Shown in pieces: positions 22,807 through 33,908 of a DNA stretch of 64,000 nt. Numbering within the stretch: the first letter of the stretch is position 1; every line of letters starts with the position of its first letter. Source of the stretch: Diadophis punctatus similis. Its lineage: Eukaryota > Chordata > Lepidosauria > Squamata > Dipsadidae. The notes beneath the pieces are model-generated. The model ran no database searches. It had not been told where the DNA came from and saw only the letters and a program-made list of their open reading frames with translations. The position numbers and the translations under genes were made by a program. Location of the stretch: assembly GCA_023053685.1 (NCBI GenBank), contig JALIGW010000005.1:24270001-24334000 (forward strand). Reading direction: 5' to 3'.

Positions 22807-24914
22807 ACACTGGTTTACATTCTGTTTTATTTCTGCACTGGTCAACAAAACAAATACAATATTATAAAGATAATAAATCTGTAATGTTCTCCTTTCAAAA
22901 CAAGATGAAAACCAGTAGTATTGCAACCAAAATGTCTCACAAAGGTGAAGAACACTTCATTAAATTAATTTTTGGATCAAAAGCAATCAACAAAGTAATT
23001 ATCTAATCACTAGAAACAGCACACTCAAATTGTAGACTGGTAGTTTTACTGCATGGAATGCTTCTTGAAATTTATAAAACAAATAACCTAAGCATGAATA
23101 TATATCAAACTTTTCTTATTAAGCTACCAGTCAATCCTAACATTGTTTATACTTACATTGTAGTTTGAAAAGGCAAAATGGAATGTAACTATTTAGTTTT
23201 GGCAGCCTTATATAGACCAAAATATAATCCTTTGCACATTTGTTTGAGAATAAGCCTATTAAACTCAGTACGAGATGCTTATAAGCAAGTATGCAACTGT
23301 TCAAAAATACGTTGGATGTTTAATAATGTTCTAGGAAACAGATTAAGTTTTAGATTAACTTTATAAATGGAGTTTCTTTGCTTTGTACCAAAATTTGCAA
23401 ATATGTCTGTAATATATTCTACCACATATTTTAGATATGAGTGGAACAAATTCACAATCATGCCAGTCTCTGTCTGAAATATAAAATATTTAACAACAAA
23501 GTATCATAAACCAGAATCGAGACACTGGATTGATACTGATAATAAATGGAAACATTTTTATGCAAGTGAGAATTCCATGAAATGAGTCAAGATAAAAATG
23601 AAGAAAATATTAAGGGAAATAGCATATTTTAGTATAAGGAAGGACGAGGGGGAAGCACTATGGTTATTTTTTAAAATAAAGACAGTACATTTACAGATTA
23701 TTTAAAATATATTTATCATCAGATCATACATTAAGTTTTCCAGAAATATAAATATTTGAAAATATATAATGGAAGTTGTAACCCCTTTCCTCCTCATAGT
23801 AAGCCGCTACTTAAATTAGACTAGGACTTCAAAAGTACTCTATAATGTAATAAGAATCTGAAACTAAAAAAGTGCAAAACTGTGAGCACAGAAACATTTG
23901 CATCTGTCTGAGTCTTCAAATAAAACCAATTCTAAAATTAATAATTATTGCTTAACCATGCACCAATGCAAAGCTCTCTATGAAACTTATCTTAAAATAC
24001 CATTCTCTCCTATTAGATTAATTAGTCATATTAAACAGTACCTCAGTATATTATCCTACTTTTCATGTTAACACTGAAAGATAACACCAGTGATGCAATA
24101 TTTTTAACTTTTCCATCGCTGCAATTAAAACCACTGCTGAGAAAATAGGTTTCAGGTCTTTTCCACTTAAATCTGTTCCATTTCTTTGTACTATCAATTT
24201 CTAACTTTGATCTTCTGCTTTCCTAAGTAGTACTGTTTATTTTTGCTTCTCTGCCTTCCAAGAGATTTGTGACTTCTGAAGCACATTGGCAACATTGACT
24301 TACTTTGTGTTTATTTTTTTTTCCAGAGGGAGCAATCTCCATTACTGCTTTTGTCCCATGAAGCCTTTGCATTATACCAAATAGTAGTCTAGTTTTAACA
24401 AACTTATTTATGTAGGTACTTCTAAATTTACTAAAAAATACCCTCAAATAAAATTAAAGGAAATACAGATCACACGTTAAGCCTTTCAAAGAAGTCTTTT
24501 GAAAGCCATTTCTATGTATAATTCAAAAGGTTATACACATACTGTCCTTGACATTACTATTTTATGATTTGCTGAACATAGCAACTGGTTCTTAGGTATT
24601 TTATGACTAGGTTGCATTTTAACTCACTCAGAGCTAAAACGTCTGTTAATTTTGTCCAAGTTCACCAACAATCCTTATTTTTATGTAAACAAATGTAAGC
24701 CTATGTTACTAATGATATGTTAATACAATGCACTATTTTACTTTTCATTTGATATGCTAAAATGTCCCATCCAGTACTTGGTTGTTTTTTGGGGTTTCAT
24801 GAGAGCATATTTATAATTTATTATGGCATGATTTTTTTTCTTTTTGTGAATCTTTTTAAATGGGTATTTTTGTATGTTTATAGGATGTTTTCATTATTTA
24901 TTTGTAACCCTTTA

Positions 24915-25030
24915 TTATTTTTAAAAATAACTCAAGGCAGCAAACACATCCAACACACCTTCCTCCTCTTATTTTCCCCACAACCACCACCCTGTGAAAT
25001 GGGGGTTGTATTTCTGGAATCTTTTTAACT
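24915..25030 (+). mobile_element. SINE/LINE 3'-end fragment
   Basis: 'aaataactcaaggcagc' through 'ccctgtgaaatgggggttg' resembles a common reptile repeat ('ctcaaggcggc...ccctgtgaggtaggttggg') seen better at 39628-39790. Weak. Confidence 0.35.
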
Positions 25031-25351
25031 ATGTACTTCATATTGTTATGTGGGCAAGATGCATTTGTGGGATCCAAGCGAGGGTGTTTTGACTGTATAT
25101 TTGCAGTTAGTGCTAGTGCGATGTAGAAATACAGGTGACCCATCAGATGCGGCATAAAGGATATGTTGCAGCTCCCCTCTATGAAAGAATGTCATCCGAT
25201 CATTGTGTTTTAAAGATTGTTTCATTTATTTTGGTTGGTTTCATGCTGCCTTCTGAATTTTTAACTTTGTAAGTCACCCAGAGTCACAGTAACGACATGG
25301 GCAGAGCTATTAAATAAATAAAGTAACATTCTATACTTTACAGCTGAAGTT

Positions 25352-25585
25352 GAAAGGTGTCTAGTGATTAAGGCACCAAGTTAGAAAGCAGGAAACCATG
25401 ACCTCAAGTCCTTGCCTTAGCCATAAAAGCCAGCTGGGTGACTCTGGGCCAGTCATTCTTTCTCAGCACAACCCATCTCACAGGTTTGTTGTGTGGAAAA
25501 TAGGTGGAGGGAGGAGTTATTACATATGTTTGCCACCTTGAGATAGATATAAAAATAATAAAGATGGGATATAAATAAATAAATG
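25352..25585 (+). mobile_element. tRNA-derived SINE with (AAATA) tail
   Basis: tRNA-like head 'gtgtctagtgattaaggc', then 'gactctgggccagtcattc', 'ccatctcacaggtttgttgt', and a tail 'gggatataaataaataaat'. The head resembles the Sauria SINE head but the tail differs, so it is a separate subfamily. Confidence 0.75.
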
Positions 25586-26732
25586 GTGCTTAATAACAGT
25601 CAAGTTGGAAAGCACCCAGCCTGGTAGGGAGAAGACCTCAAGCATGAAGTTAGCCTAGAGTCACTGTGCAACTGCAAAAGAGTTAGGACTAACTCCCCGC
25701 ACCCCACAAGTTCCTTGGAGCCTTATCTATTTTTTCCCAAGGGTAGGCTGCTAGACTGGGAGATTCCTGCATTATGGTTAGAATATAATAAAGTAGTTAG
25801 CTTGAATTCCTCATATATGAATCTGGTTGTTCATGCCTGATAAAGCATGGGAAAACACTGCATTTGGTAACCATGCACTCTGGGGAAAATACATGTTTGA
25901 ATTAAGGCCACTAGCATACCTATACCTCCTACAACTTGTCACACCCAATGACAGTTAAATTCCTTCGGGAGTTAAGGAACCACATAGCTCAGCTAAATTT
26001 TTCTCAGAAGGGGAAAATACTTCTACAAGAAGGCACTGATAGGTGCAATATGTAACCCTTAATGTTTTTAATGGGCAAATGAAATGCAGGAAAAAGAATA
26101 ATCTTCACACCTTGACAAACAAAAACTGCATATGTTAATGACAATTCTTTAGGTTTCCATTACAGCTGTGTGTACTAATCAACATGGCACCATATTTAAT
26201 GCAAAAATCAATTTATGAGAACTTTTTATCGTTATACTGTTTTCTATGTTCTGCCACAGAGCAAGCAGCATTTGGAAAGCAGTCCAATTTCTCAAAATGT
26301 GACAATTTGATAGAAGATGGTATAACTGCTACTCAGAAAAATTCCAACTCCCAATGGGCATACTTAATGATGGTATATCTCTGAGGACTAGGGTAATTTG
26401 GAATAATTCTTCTCATTAAACAGCTATAGCAAATACATACATCAGGATTAACACATACCAATATAGTCATTTCATTCTACCATGAATGGCAAACCAGAAT
26501 TATCACTTCCTTCCTTTCCATAAACAAGGACATGAATAAGTGCTAACTTAACATGAATAACACACTCTTCACCACTACTATTCTGAACTTGTATTGTGGT
26601 ATATAAACTTTAGAATGAAAATACTGAACTTAATACATTAACTTAATCAACACAAATTCATTAGTTGCAACAGTATCTGTCACCAGGCACATTTGACTGA
26701 ATACAAACATTAATTCTGCTGAAGCTACAATG

Positions 26733-27106
26733 TACAGGTAACCCTTGTTTAGTGATCATTCAAAGTTACAAAGTTCAAAGGCACTGAAAAAAGTGATTTA
26801 TGACTGTTTTACATACTTATAACCACTGCAGCATCCTCAAGGTCATGTGTTCAAAATTAAGAGGCTTGGCAACTGACTCATATTTATGATGGTTGCAATG
26901 CCCCCGGGTCATGTCATCACCTTTTGTGACCTTTTGACAAGCAAAGTCAAGGGGGAAGCCAGATTCATTTAACAACCAAGTTACTAACTTAACAACTACA
27001 TTGATTCACTTAACAACTGTGGCAAGAAAGGTCGTAAAACTCACTTAACTATCTCGCTTAGCAACAGAGATTTTGAGCTCAGTTATGGTCGTAAGTCAAG
27101 GCTTTA
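26733..27106 (-). mobile_element. TA-flanked ~390-bp MITE, copy 3
   Basis: Starts 'tacaggtaacccttg'; ends 'ggtcgtaagtcaagg'. The interior shows 'cttttgacaagcaaagtcaa' and 'cacttaacaactgtggca'. Reverse orientation relative to copy 1. The right terminus is damaged. Confidence 0.8.
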
Positions 27107-27579
27107 GGTTTCTCAAAGCAAAGCTTTTGGGATAGTTTTAGTTCGATCAGAAAAATATATTGAAATGGATGCTTTTATTATTGAATCACTTAAAATAGGT
27201 TTTAAGTATTGCAGTGTGAACCTATCATCCCAATGTTATTTGTCTTGTGCCAATTGCCCATACCTCTCAAAACTCAATTTAGATGCTCATTCCCATTTCT
27301 AAAGCTTTAAAGAGCAATTAACCAAAGTGCAAGGCTGATTTGTTTCTGGCCTCAACAATGCCAAAGCTCTGCTTATGGAGGCCTGCACAGTCCAAATATT
27401 AAATATTTCAGATGTCAAGATCTGGTTCTCTTAAGGAGTTCTTTGGAATGGATTACAAGCTGCCCATTATAATTACTTTTCTTTTTCTTTCTTTGCTGGA
27501 GATTGTTTTTCCTTGTCATTTGTTATTGAAAAATATTGTATGGATATTTCTCCTTTTAATGCTGCTATTCTTTTATTAT

Positions 27580-27818
27580 GAGCTACAGTGGTTAGAGTGC
27601 AGTACTGCAGACTACTTCTGCTGCCTGCCAGCTACCTGCAATTTGGCAGCTCAAATCTTACCAGGCTCAAGGTTGACTCAGCCTTCCATCCTTCCGAGGT
27701 TGGTAAAATGAGGACCCAGATTGTTGGGGGCAATATGCTGACTCTGTAAACCGCTTAGAAAGGGCTGTAAAGCACTGTAAAGCAGTATATAAGTCTAAGT
27801 GCTATTGCTATTGCTATT
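27580..27818 (+). mobile_element. tRNA-derived SINE, (TTGCTA)-tailed family
   Basis: Well preserved: head 'gagctacagtggttagag', 'caggctcaaggttgactcag', 'aatgaggacccagattgttg', tail 'gctattgctattgctatt'. Confidence 0.9.
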
Positions 27819-29410
27819 ATTTATATAACATTATTGTTTTTATTTGCATTTCATTATTTATTATATTATAATCCATTCTGATTTGTCTTTGGATGAGTAG
27901 CTTTGCTCCTATAAAAATTATTGCCAATGAATTTTAGGGCCGAAAATAAATAGCAAATAAAAATAATTTTAAAAGTTTGGTTCTGGTATAATAAATTATG
28001 ATGTTTACTTATTACTTTGTGATTTCAATGTACTAGGATTCCACAACATCTTATTACAGGTATCAGGAACCTTTCCAGCTAATGGATACTACTGCATAAT
28101 TTCACTGAATTTGACAGGTTCCTAAATAATTTGAGTAATGAAAATATAAAATAAATTAAAAGGCCATAAATGTCAAGATCTTATGATATTTCACATAGAA
28201 ATACAAATATCCTGGGAAACTGGTATTTTCAGTAAATCAGTGGATGTCATCTATTGTCATTGTGAACATCTCGGAATCAGTGGGTATCAAAATGCAAACT
28301 CCTAATTAAATATAAGTTCATAAGCAGAATCATCTGAAAACAAAAATTAAAAAAGAAACTTCCTGAATTACTTCATAGATTAAAACAGAAATAGTTTTAT
28401 AATTGTAAGAAATAAGGTATTTTAAATGGTAAAACTGTAATTGAATAATTCCTATTGTTTAATGGCACTAACTTATGCTCACTTGTATCCTTCCACGAAT
28501 ATGAGAGTTAGATAAATATTGCCTCCAGAATCACAGAATGTATAAAGTAAGAAGCATGCATCAGTTATGTCATCTTCCATGAGTTTGAGGAGAGGTATCT
28601 CTTAATTATAAGAACATTCATACAACTACAGAACCCTACAATTGTATCCAAACTATATTTTGGTCACTCTGCTTATCCAAACTTCTATACTGATGGCTAA
28701 GACAAAGAGATTGCCTTATATAACAAGTTTTAGATAACATGTTGAGATTGCTATTAAAATGCCAGAAAATATTTTAAGAGTAAAAAAGAAAATATACAAA
28801 ACAACATACATTCTCAAACAAACAAAACCAGCATGGGAAACATGTAAAATCTGTAGTAGTGCAGACTCCAGACATTCTCTAAAGTGACTTGAATGACCTC
28901 TAAAAAAAACCTTTGTTGCAATATTAGAAGAACCTTAGGGGTTTTTTTTTAAGCTTGAACTTATTAGTACAAATTCTCATACTGGCTTGATGCGGCTTGT
29001 AAACATGAACAAATCAAAGATCTACCCTATTTTTTTAATAATAAAAAAAACCCTACTTGACTGCACAAATATCAATGTCACTTTAAGCAATGATAAAGGA
29101 TTGTAACCTCTGTACCTTACAAATCCAGCGTTTATAGCAAGCTGTTTTGCAATACACATAGACAGGCACGGGTTATAACTACGAATAAGGGGGGGGGGGC
29201 AGCAGAGGTATGACCTCACTGTAGTAAGAAGTAGATACTGCAGCACTGAAGGTAGATAACTAAGAATTACAAAGCACCTGTCCTCCCCTGCGTTTGGAAA
29301 AATGCTATTTATATTAAAGCTTGGACACCACAAAGGCCCCCAGGGTATTTTACAAGCAACATTAATCCAAGCATTGTGATACTAAATTCCCTCTTTAAAT
29401 ACAGAAGCGA

Positions 29411-29446
29411 CGCTACCAAGGCAGAGAGCGCTACCAAGGCAGAGAG
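29411..29446 (+). repeat. Perfect 18-bp tandem duplication
   Basis: 'cgctaccaaggcagagag' occurs twice head to tail, followed by a CA-rich stretch (29465-29505). It lies just left of the CpG island. Confidence 0.95.
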
Positions 29447-29699
29447 CGCACTGCCCATCAGAAAAAACACACACAGAAACAAACACACACACAAACACAC
29501 ATACGGAGGTAAACAAAATAAGAGTTACACTATCCAGTGGCTTCCCAAAAGCCTCAGAGGCAAAGAGTTGTGTGACTCAGGACACATGATCGGCAAGCAT
29601 ATAATATTTAAAGCCAACTCTGTGGCTAGCAACCACCAAAGGGTGGAATGCATAGTAAACAACCGAGTTGCAACAGAATCCATCCCTTCCCAGCAGGTG

Positions 29700-31080
29700 C
29701 CGGGAGATCCCAGAAAGCGGGGGAGGGGGGGGAACCACGACTAAGCGATCCCGACCTCGCTCTTAACCCCCCACCCTCAGAGGGACCTCAAGTCAAATCC
29801 ACACCGTAGTAGGAAGTTTTAGAAACATCCCACGGCTCTCTCTCCTTCGAAAGCTTGATGGGCGAGCAAATAAATACAAGGCGGCGCCGAGACAGGACCC
29901 GAAAGAAATTATTTTCGGACGAGCTTTAAACAAAAATGTAATCTTTTGGGGGGAGGTCGTTGTTTGAGGGGTGGATGCTAAAGCCCTCCCTCCCTCCCTG
30001 AGCAAGAAGGCCTTCGGACTTCCCACTTCGGCAAGACCAAGAGCGGGCGAGCCTGTCAACGCGGGGAGGGGAGGTGCGAGAGAAAGGCCCGGGACTCAGG
30101 TAGGATCCAGGAAGAGAAGGAAACGAGAAGGAGCTGATCTGGCTCCCTCAAGGACCATCGGACCCTTCGCCTCCTCCGCTCCTCTCCCCCTTCCAAGGAG
30201 GAACTCCATATAGCCTTGGTCCAAAAACTGCCTCGCGTTTAAACCCGGACCGCAGGGGTTGAGGGGGGGGATTAAAAGAAGGGTTCATCCTGAGACGATT
30301 TTTTTTCCAAGTTCCGAAAGGCTGGTAAAAGCATTATTATATCCCTCCCATCGCAGGACGCCCGAGGAATCGGAAGGGAGGCTTTCCGTACCTTGCAAGG
30401 CTGTCCCTGGATCCCGCGAACTGTCTCCTCAGCAGCTGGCGCCTATCCCCCTCATCCACATCCCACCCACCCATGCACTGCGCCGCACCGCAAGCTGCGG
30501 CTAGTTGCGGCCTCCTTGCTTTCTCCCCACCCACCCCTCCCCCGGCTCAGGACATGGTTTCTTCCTCGGGTGGCTCGAAGGACGTAGTCAGTCGAAGGAC
30601 GCTACCACCCAAACGGGAGGGGGGAGTCAAAAGGACGAGCGAAGGCGATCCTGCCGCCCTGTAATCTATCCCCGCTCGCCTAATGGCGGCGGCTGGAGTG
30701 GCCCAAAGCAAAATAAACCCCCATACGGCAAAGTAACTGGAGCTCGCACGTCAGTCCGCCCGGCCTGCAGCCCTGCCGCGCGTTCATTCGCCAAGGAAGC
30801 ACTGCCAGCCAGCCAATGAAAGAGCGTCTCATTCAAAACGAACAGCTGATGTCATGTCGTTCCAATTTGGCGAAGGGGGGGCACTGATTGTGAGGATGCT
30901 CGAGAACTCTATCAATCTCTTCTCCGGGCTTTTAAAAAGGGGAGGGAGGGGAGACACCCCACACACGCGCTTTCTACCCATCTTTCTTGGGGCTCCAGAG
31001 CCCTGGCCAGACAACCTTCGGGGCTGGCAAGCAGCTTTTTCTACCGTTGCCTTTTCGTTTGTTGCGCCCTGAAATATAGA
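29700..31080 (-). promoter_or_regulatory. ZRANB1: CpG island, probable ZRANB1 promoter and 5'UTR exon
   Basis: The only GC-rich, CpG-dense stretch in the window, in sharp contrast to the AT-rich flanks. It has CCAAT boxes at 30813-30817 and 30862-30866, a half CRE (cacgtcag near 30748) and a YY1-like 'taatggcggcggc' at 30681-30693. No TATA box is clear. It lies upstream of the ZRANB1 ATG and nothing else nearby could use it. On the minus strand a possible splice donor (AAG then GTACGG) falls at 30392/30391, so the untranslated exon may lie at about 30.4-30.7 kb. Open frames in the island are short GC-rich artefacts. Boundaries are by eye. Confidence 0.7.
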
Positions 31081-31250
31081 GTCGCCTCCCCCCATGAACT
31101 GGTAGCTGCAGCGCTTATCAATTCAGAGCTCTCATTCCCTCCAGCCTTCTCCTTCTTGTTGCAGTTCTGACAGGTGCTTCTCATTCTCTGATCCCTCCAT
31201 TTAATATTGTGTGTACAGAAGAGAGTGAGATTCACAATTCCACCTTATTG

Positions 31251-31590
31251 AGAATAGAATAGAATAGAATAGAATAGAATAACTTTATTGTCACTTGAAT
31301 GTACACTAATTGACATACATTAAAGTGAAATTTTGTTGCATACAGCACTCAAAGGGTCACCACCTCCAATGTATACTACATAATATAACAGACTAAATAA
31401 ATAAATACATATAAATATAGAATTATGCATATACCCACATATATGTCACAGAGAAACAACACAGTCTAGTTCAGATGTATACCTGTACATGGTGAGAGAA
31501 AAGAATCTTGCGAGTTTACCAGATGGATGGTATGGGGAACAAAGCTATTACAGAATTGAACAACCTGTCTTGCAGAAAGCCAAATTTCTG
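31251..31590 (-). mobile_element. LINE 3' end with (AGAAT)n tail
   Basis: A run of agaat repeats (31251-31280) is followed by 'aactttattgtcacttgaa' and 3'UTR-like sequence to about 31590. In reverse orientation this reads as a LINE 3'UTR ending in 'tgacaataaagtta' and (TTCTA)n. Its relatives at 41690 and 55871 share the tail but not the body. Confidence 0.65.
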
Positions 31591-31800
31591 GGCTTTGGGC
31601 TGGCGGTTAAGGTATCAGACCAATAACTGGGAGACCGTGCGTTCTAACCCCGCTGTGGATGCAAAGCCAACTGAGTGACAATAGGCCTGTCCTTCTCTCT
31701 CAACCCTAAGAAGGCAATGGCAAACCATGCCAAAAACCTGCCAAGAAAGCTGCAGGGACTTCTCCAGGCAATTACCAGGAGTCGACACTAACTTGAAGGT
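31591..31800 (+). mobile_element. Sauria-type SINE with Bov-B-like tail
   Basis: tRNA-like A box region 'tgggctggcggttaag' and B box 'gcgttctaacccc' are followed by 'gaaggcaatggcaaacca', 'gccaagaaagctgcaggga' and the tail 'aggagtcgacactaactt'. The tail resembles the end of the Bov-B LINE at 21.5 kb read on its own strand, fitting the known Bov-B dependence of Sauria SINEs. A MITE starts three bases after its end. Confidence 0.85.
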
Positions 31801-31803
31801 CTA

Positions 31804-32188
31804 TACAGGTAATCCTCGAACTTACAACAATCCATTTAATGACTGAAGTTACCACGGCACTGAAAATAGTGACTTACGATCATTTTTCACACTGATGACC
31901 ATTGCAGCATCCCAGTGGTCATGTGATTTATATTCAGATGCTTCACAACTAACTCATTTATGACGGTTGCAGAGTTCAGGAGTCATTTTGCAACCTTCTG
32001 ACAAGCAAAGTCAATGGAGAACCCAGATTCACTTAACAACCCTGTTACTGATTTAACTCCTGCAGTGGTTCACTTAACAAAGGTGGCAAGGAAAGTTGTA
32101 AAATGGGACATATTCAATTAACAAATTTTTCACTTAACAACATAAATTTTGGGCTCAATTGTGATCGTAAGTTGAGGACTATCTGTAC
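31804..32188 (-). mobile_element. TA-flanked ~390-bp MITE, copy 4 (best preserved)
   Basis: A 385-bp copy with ends tacaggtaatcctcgaac and gttgaggactatctgta, bordered by TA. All internal blocks are present ('gaccattgcagcatccc', 'tgacaagcaaagtcaatgg', 'cacttaacaaaggtgg'). It is the best reference copy here. Confidence 0.9.
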
Positions 32189-33026
32189 ATAAAATTACCA
32201 AATATTGCTTATTGACAGTTATTAAGATTGCCCAAAGAGTTAAAAATTCCAGTCCCAAATAGGATGCTACTGGCTTTCTGACCAACTCCTGTAAGGACAA
32301 TGGGATATGGGGAGCTAAAAATGGAAAAGGGATGGAGCGGAGGCTAGTGGTACCCTAGATAAACTAAGACAGGTCAGCTTTCGCAAGTGCAAAGCAAGAT
32401 GCCCTATTTGTCTTTCTCTTGCCCCTTGAACATCGGATGGTTATTCTGAAATGGTCTAATAGGTAAGTAAGGTATTGCCCATTTCCATTTCCCAGCTATA
32501 TCTGCCAAGGTCGCAGTCAAACAGCATAAATCAGGCTAGTCTGTTACCATTATAAGGGATAGGTGGAAACTTTCCCCACTCAAAGGACTCTTTTGGCTCA
32601 TTGCATCACACCAAAGGGAGGAAAACAAACAAGAATTTTAACTTTGGTTTCCTATAAATTGAGCCTCCATTTGACACATAGTAATCACTGGAATTCTTTT
32701 GTCATTTTTTTATTCCTTTTGCAATTAAACTTACTTATCAAAGACCTGTGTCTCTGAATTCCTGCCTAAACTTGTCTCCAAAATCTAGGGTTTGTTAAGG
32801 GAAGCCTGACAAAACACATGCCAGTTACAATTGAACTATGGCTCCCTAATAGTCTATATTTTTTGCTAATTGAAACATTAATATAAAATGTTAGTGCTAT
32901 TCCAGTGCATTATAAGGTAAATTATTTTGATCTATTTAAATGAAGAGGCAGAATATGTTACAGTTGAGCATTTGAATCCTTTCCACTGTTGTAATCTTCT
33001 TGCTGCTACAGTATATCCAGCAAGTA
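32189..33026. other. Intergenic, no recognised feature
   Basis: Low-complexity AT-rich sequence with no exon, RNA gene or repeat family that I recognise. Confidence 0.5.
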
Positions 33027-33908
33027 CCGTATTTTTTGGAGTATATGCACCTTTTTACCCCCAAAAAGAGGGTGAAAACTTGGGTGCGTCTTATGCACCA
33101 AATGTAGCCCCACCCAGCCACCCCCACCCTTTGGCCTCTGCTCCCAGCAATTTACCTCCTTGCAGCAAACAGCGCAGAGCCTGATTAGCACAAGGAAGTG
33201 ATTATCTGCCTCACGACCCACAGCTGACTGAGGCTTGCAAGCCATGTGCTAAAATGAAACTGAAACTACGGTAGCTGCAAGGAGGCAGATTGCTGGGAGG
33301 TGAACTGCTGGCAATGTTGGACTGCTGAAACTGCAAGGAGGTAAGTAAATAACTGTAAATGTAGAATGTTCAAATTATTAGGCTTATTTTTTAAAGACTG
33401 CTTTATTATTGTTCTAGACAACTTAACAAAATGAAGAAGCTTTTTAAAATAAATGATTGATCTGAAGAGGCCCAGTGCTATTGTAACTTCTTTTAAATAG
33501 CAGAGAATAACTATACTTCCAGAAAGCCACATCAAATTTAAAGATCTGTAAAAGTATAATCTGAAATGTAACAGTGTCCTGTTTAGTATTAAGATAAGGC
33601 AGCTGAGTTAAACCCTGACTTAGTCATATTTGGAGTAGATCTATTAAAATAATTGGGAGGAGTTAGTGTGACTACATTTAAGAAAACTTTCTGGCATTAA
33701 TATACTGCCATAATGTACATTTCTCCAATTCTTTGCTATTTCTATGGGTCAGACACACATGCACAGAAATACACAGCAAACGGTGTATATCATCTGCACT
33801 GTTTGCTGTTTGGCAAATTGCTGGGAGGCAGCCTTTTTTCCTTGTTTTCTTCCCCAAAACTAAGGTGCGTCTTATACCCCGGTGCGTCTTATACTCTGAA
33901 AAATACGG
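33027..33908. mobile_element. Long MITE-type element with CCGTATTTTTT termini
   Basis: Left end CCGTATTTTTTGGAGTATAT and right end 'actctgaaaaatacgg', inverted, with 'gggtgcgtctta' and 'aaggtgcgtcttatac' just inside. The left border is TA; the right border has decayed. The block 'attgctgggagg' occurs near both ends (about 33290 and 33818). It is about twice the length of its relative at 6687-7110. It has no convincing ORF. Confidence 0.65.

Larger units (their letters stand above)
15819..30390 (-). other. ZRANB1: ZRANB1 5' intron (probable) between CpG-island exon and ATG exon
   Basis: The minus strand just upstream of the ATG reads TTACTTCAAAGAGTGCAG then GATGACT, a plausible acceptor one base before the start codon. 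A second candidate AG lies about 40 bp further upstream (TTTTTAAAG). If so, the region up to the CpG island is a 5'UTR intron. It holds Tc1-like remnants, a CR1 fragment, a Bov-B end, SINEs and MITEs, listed separately. I see nothing recognisable in 15819-16780, 17350-20100, 22810-24910, 25590-26730, 27110-27575 or 27820-29400. Confidence 0.5.

Noticed and set aside
29971..30819. Several 60-104-codon frames in the CpG island
   Set aside because: GC-rich DNA lacks stop codons on both strands. The frames overlap on opposite strands and have no recognisable product.
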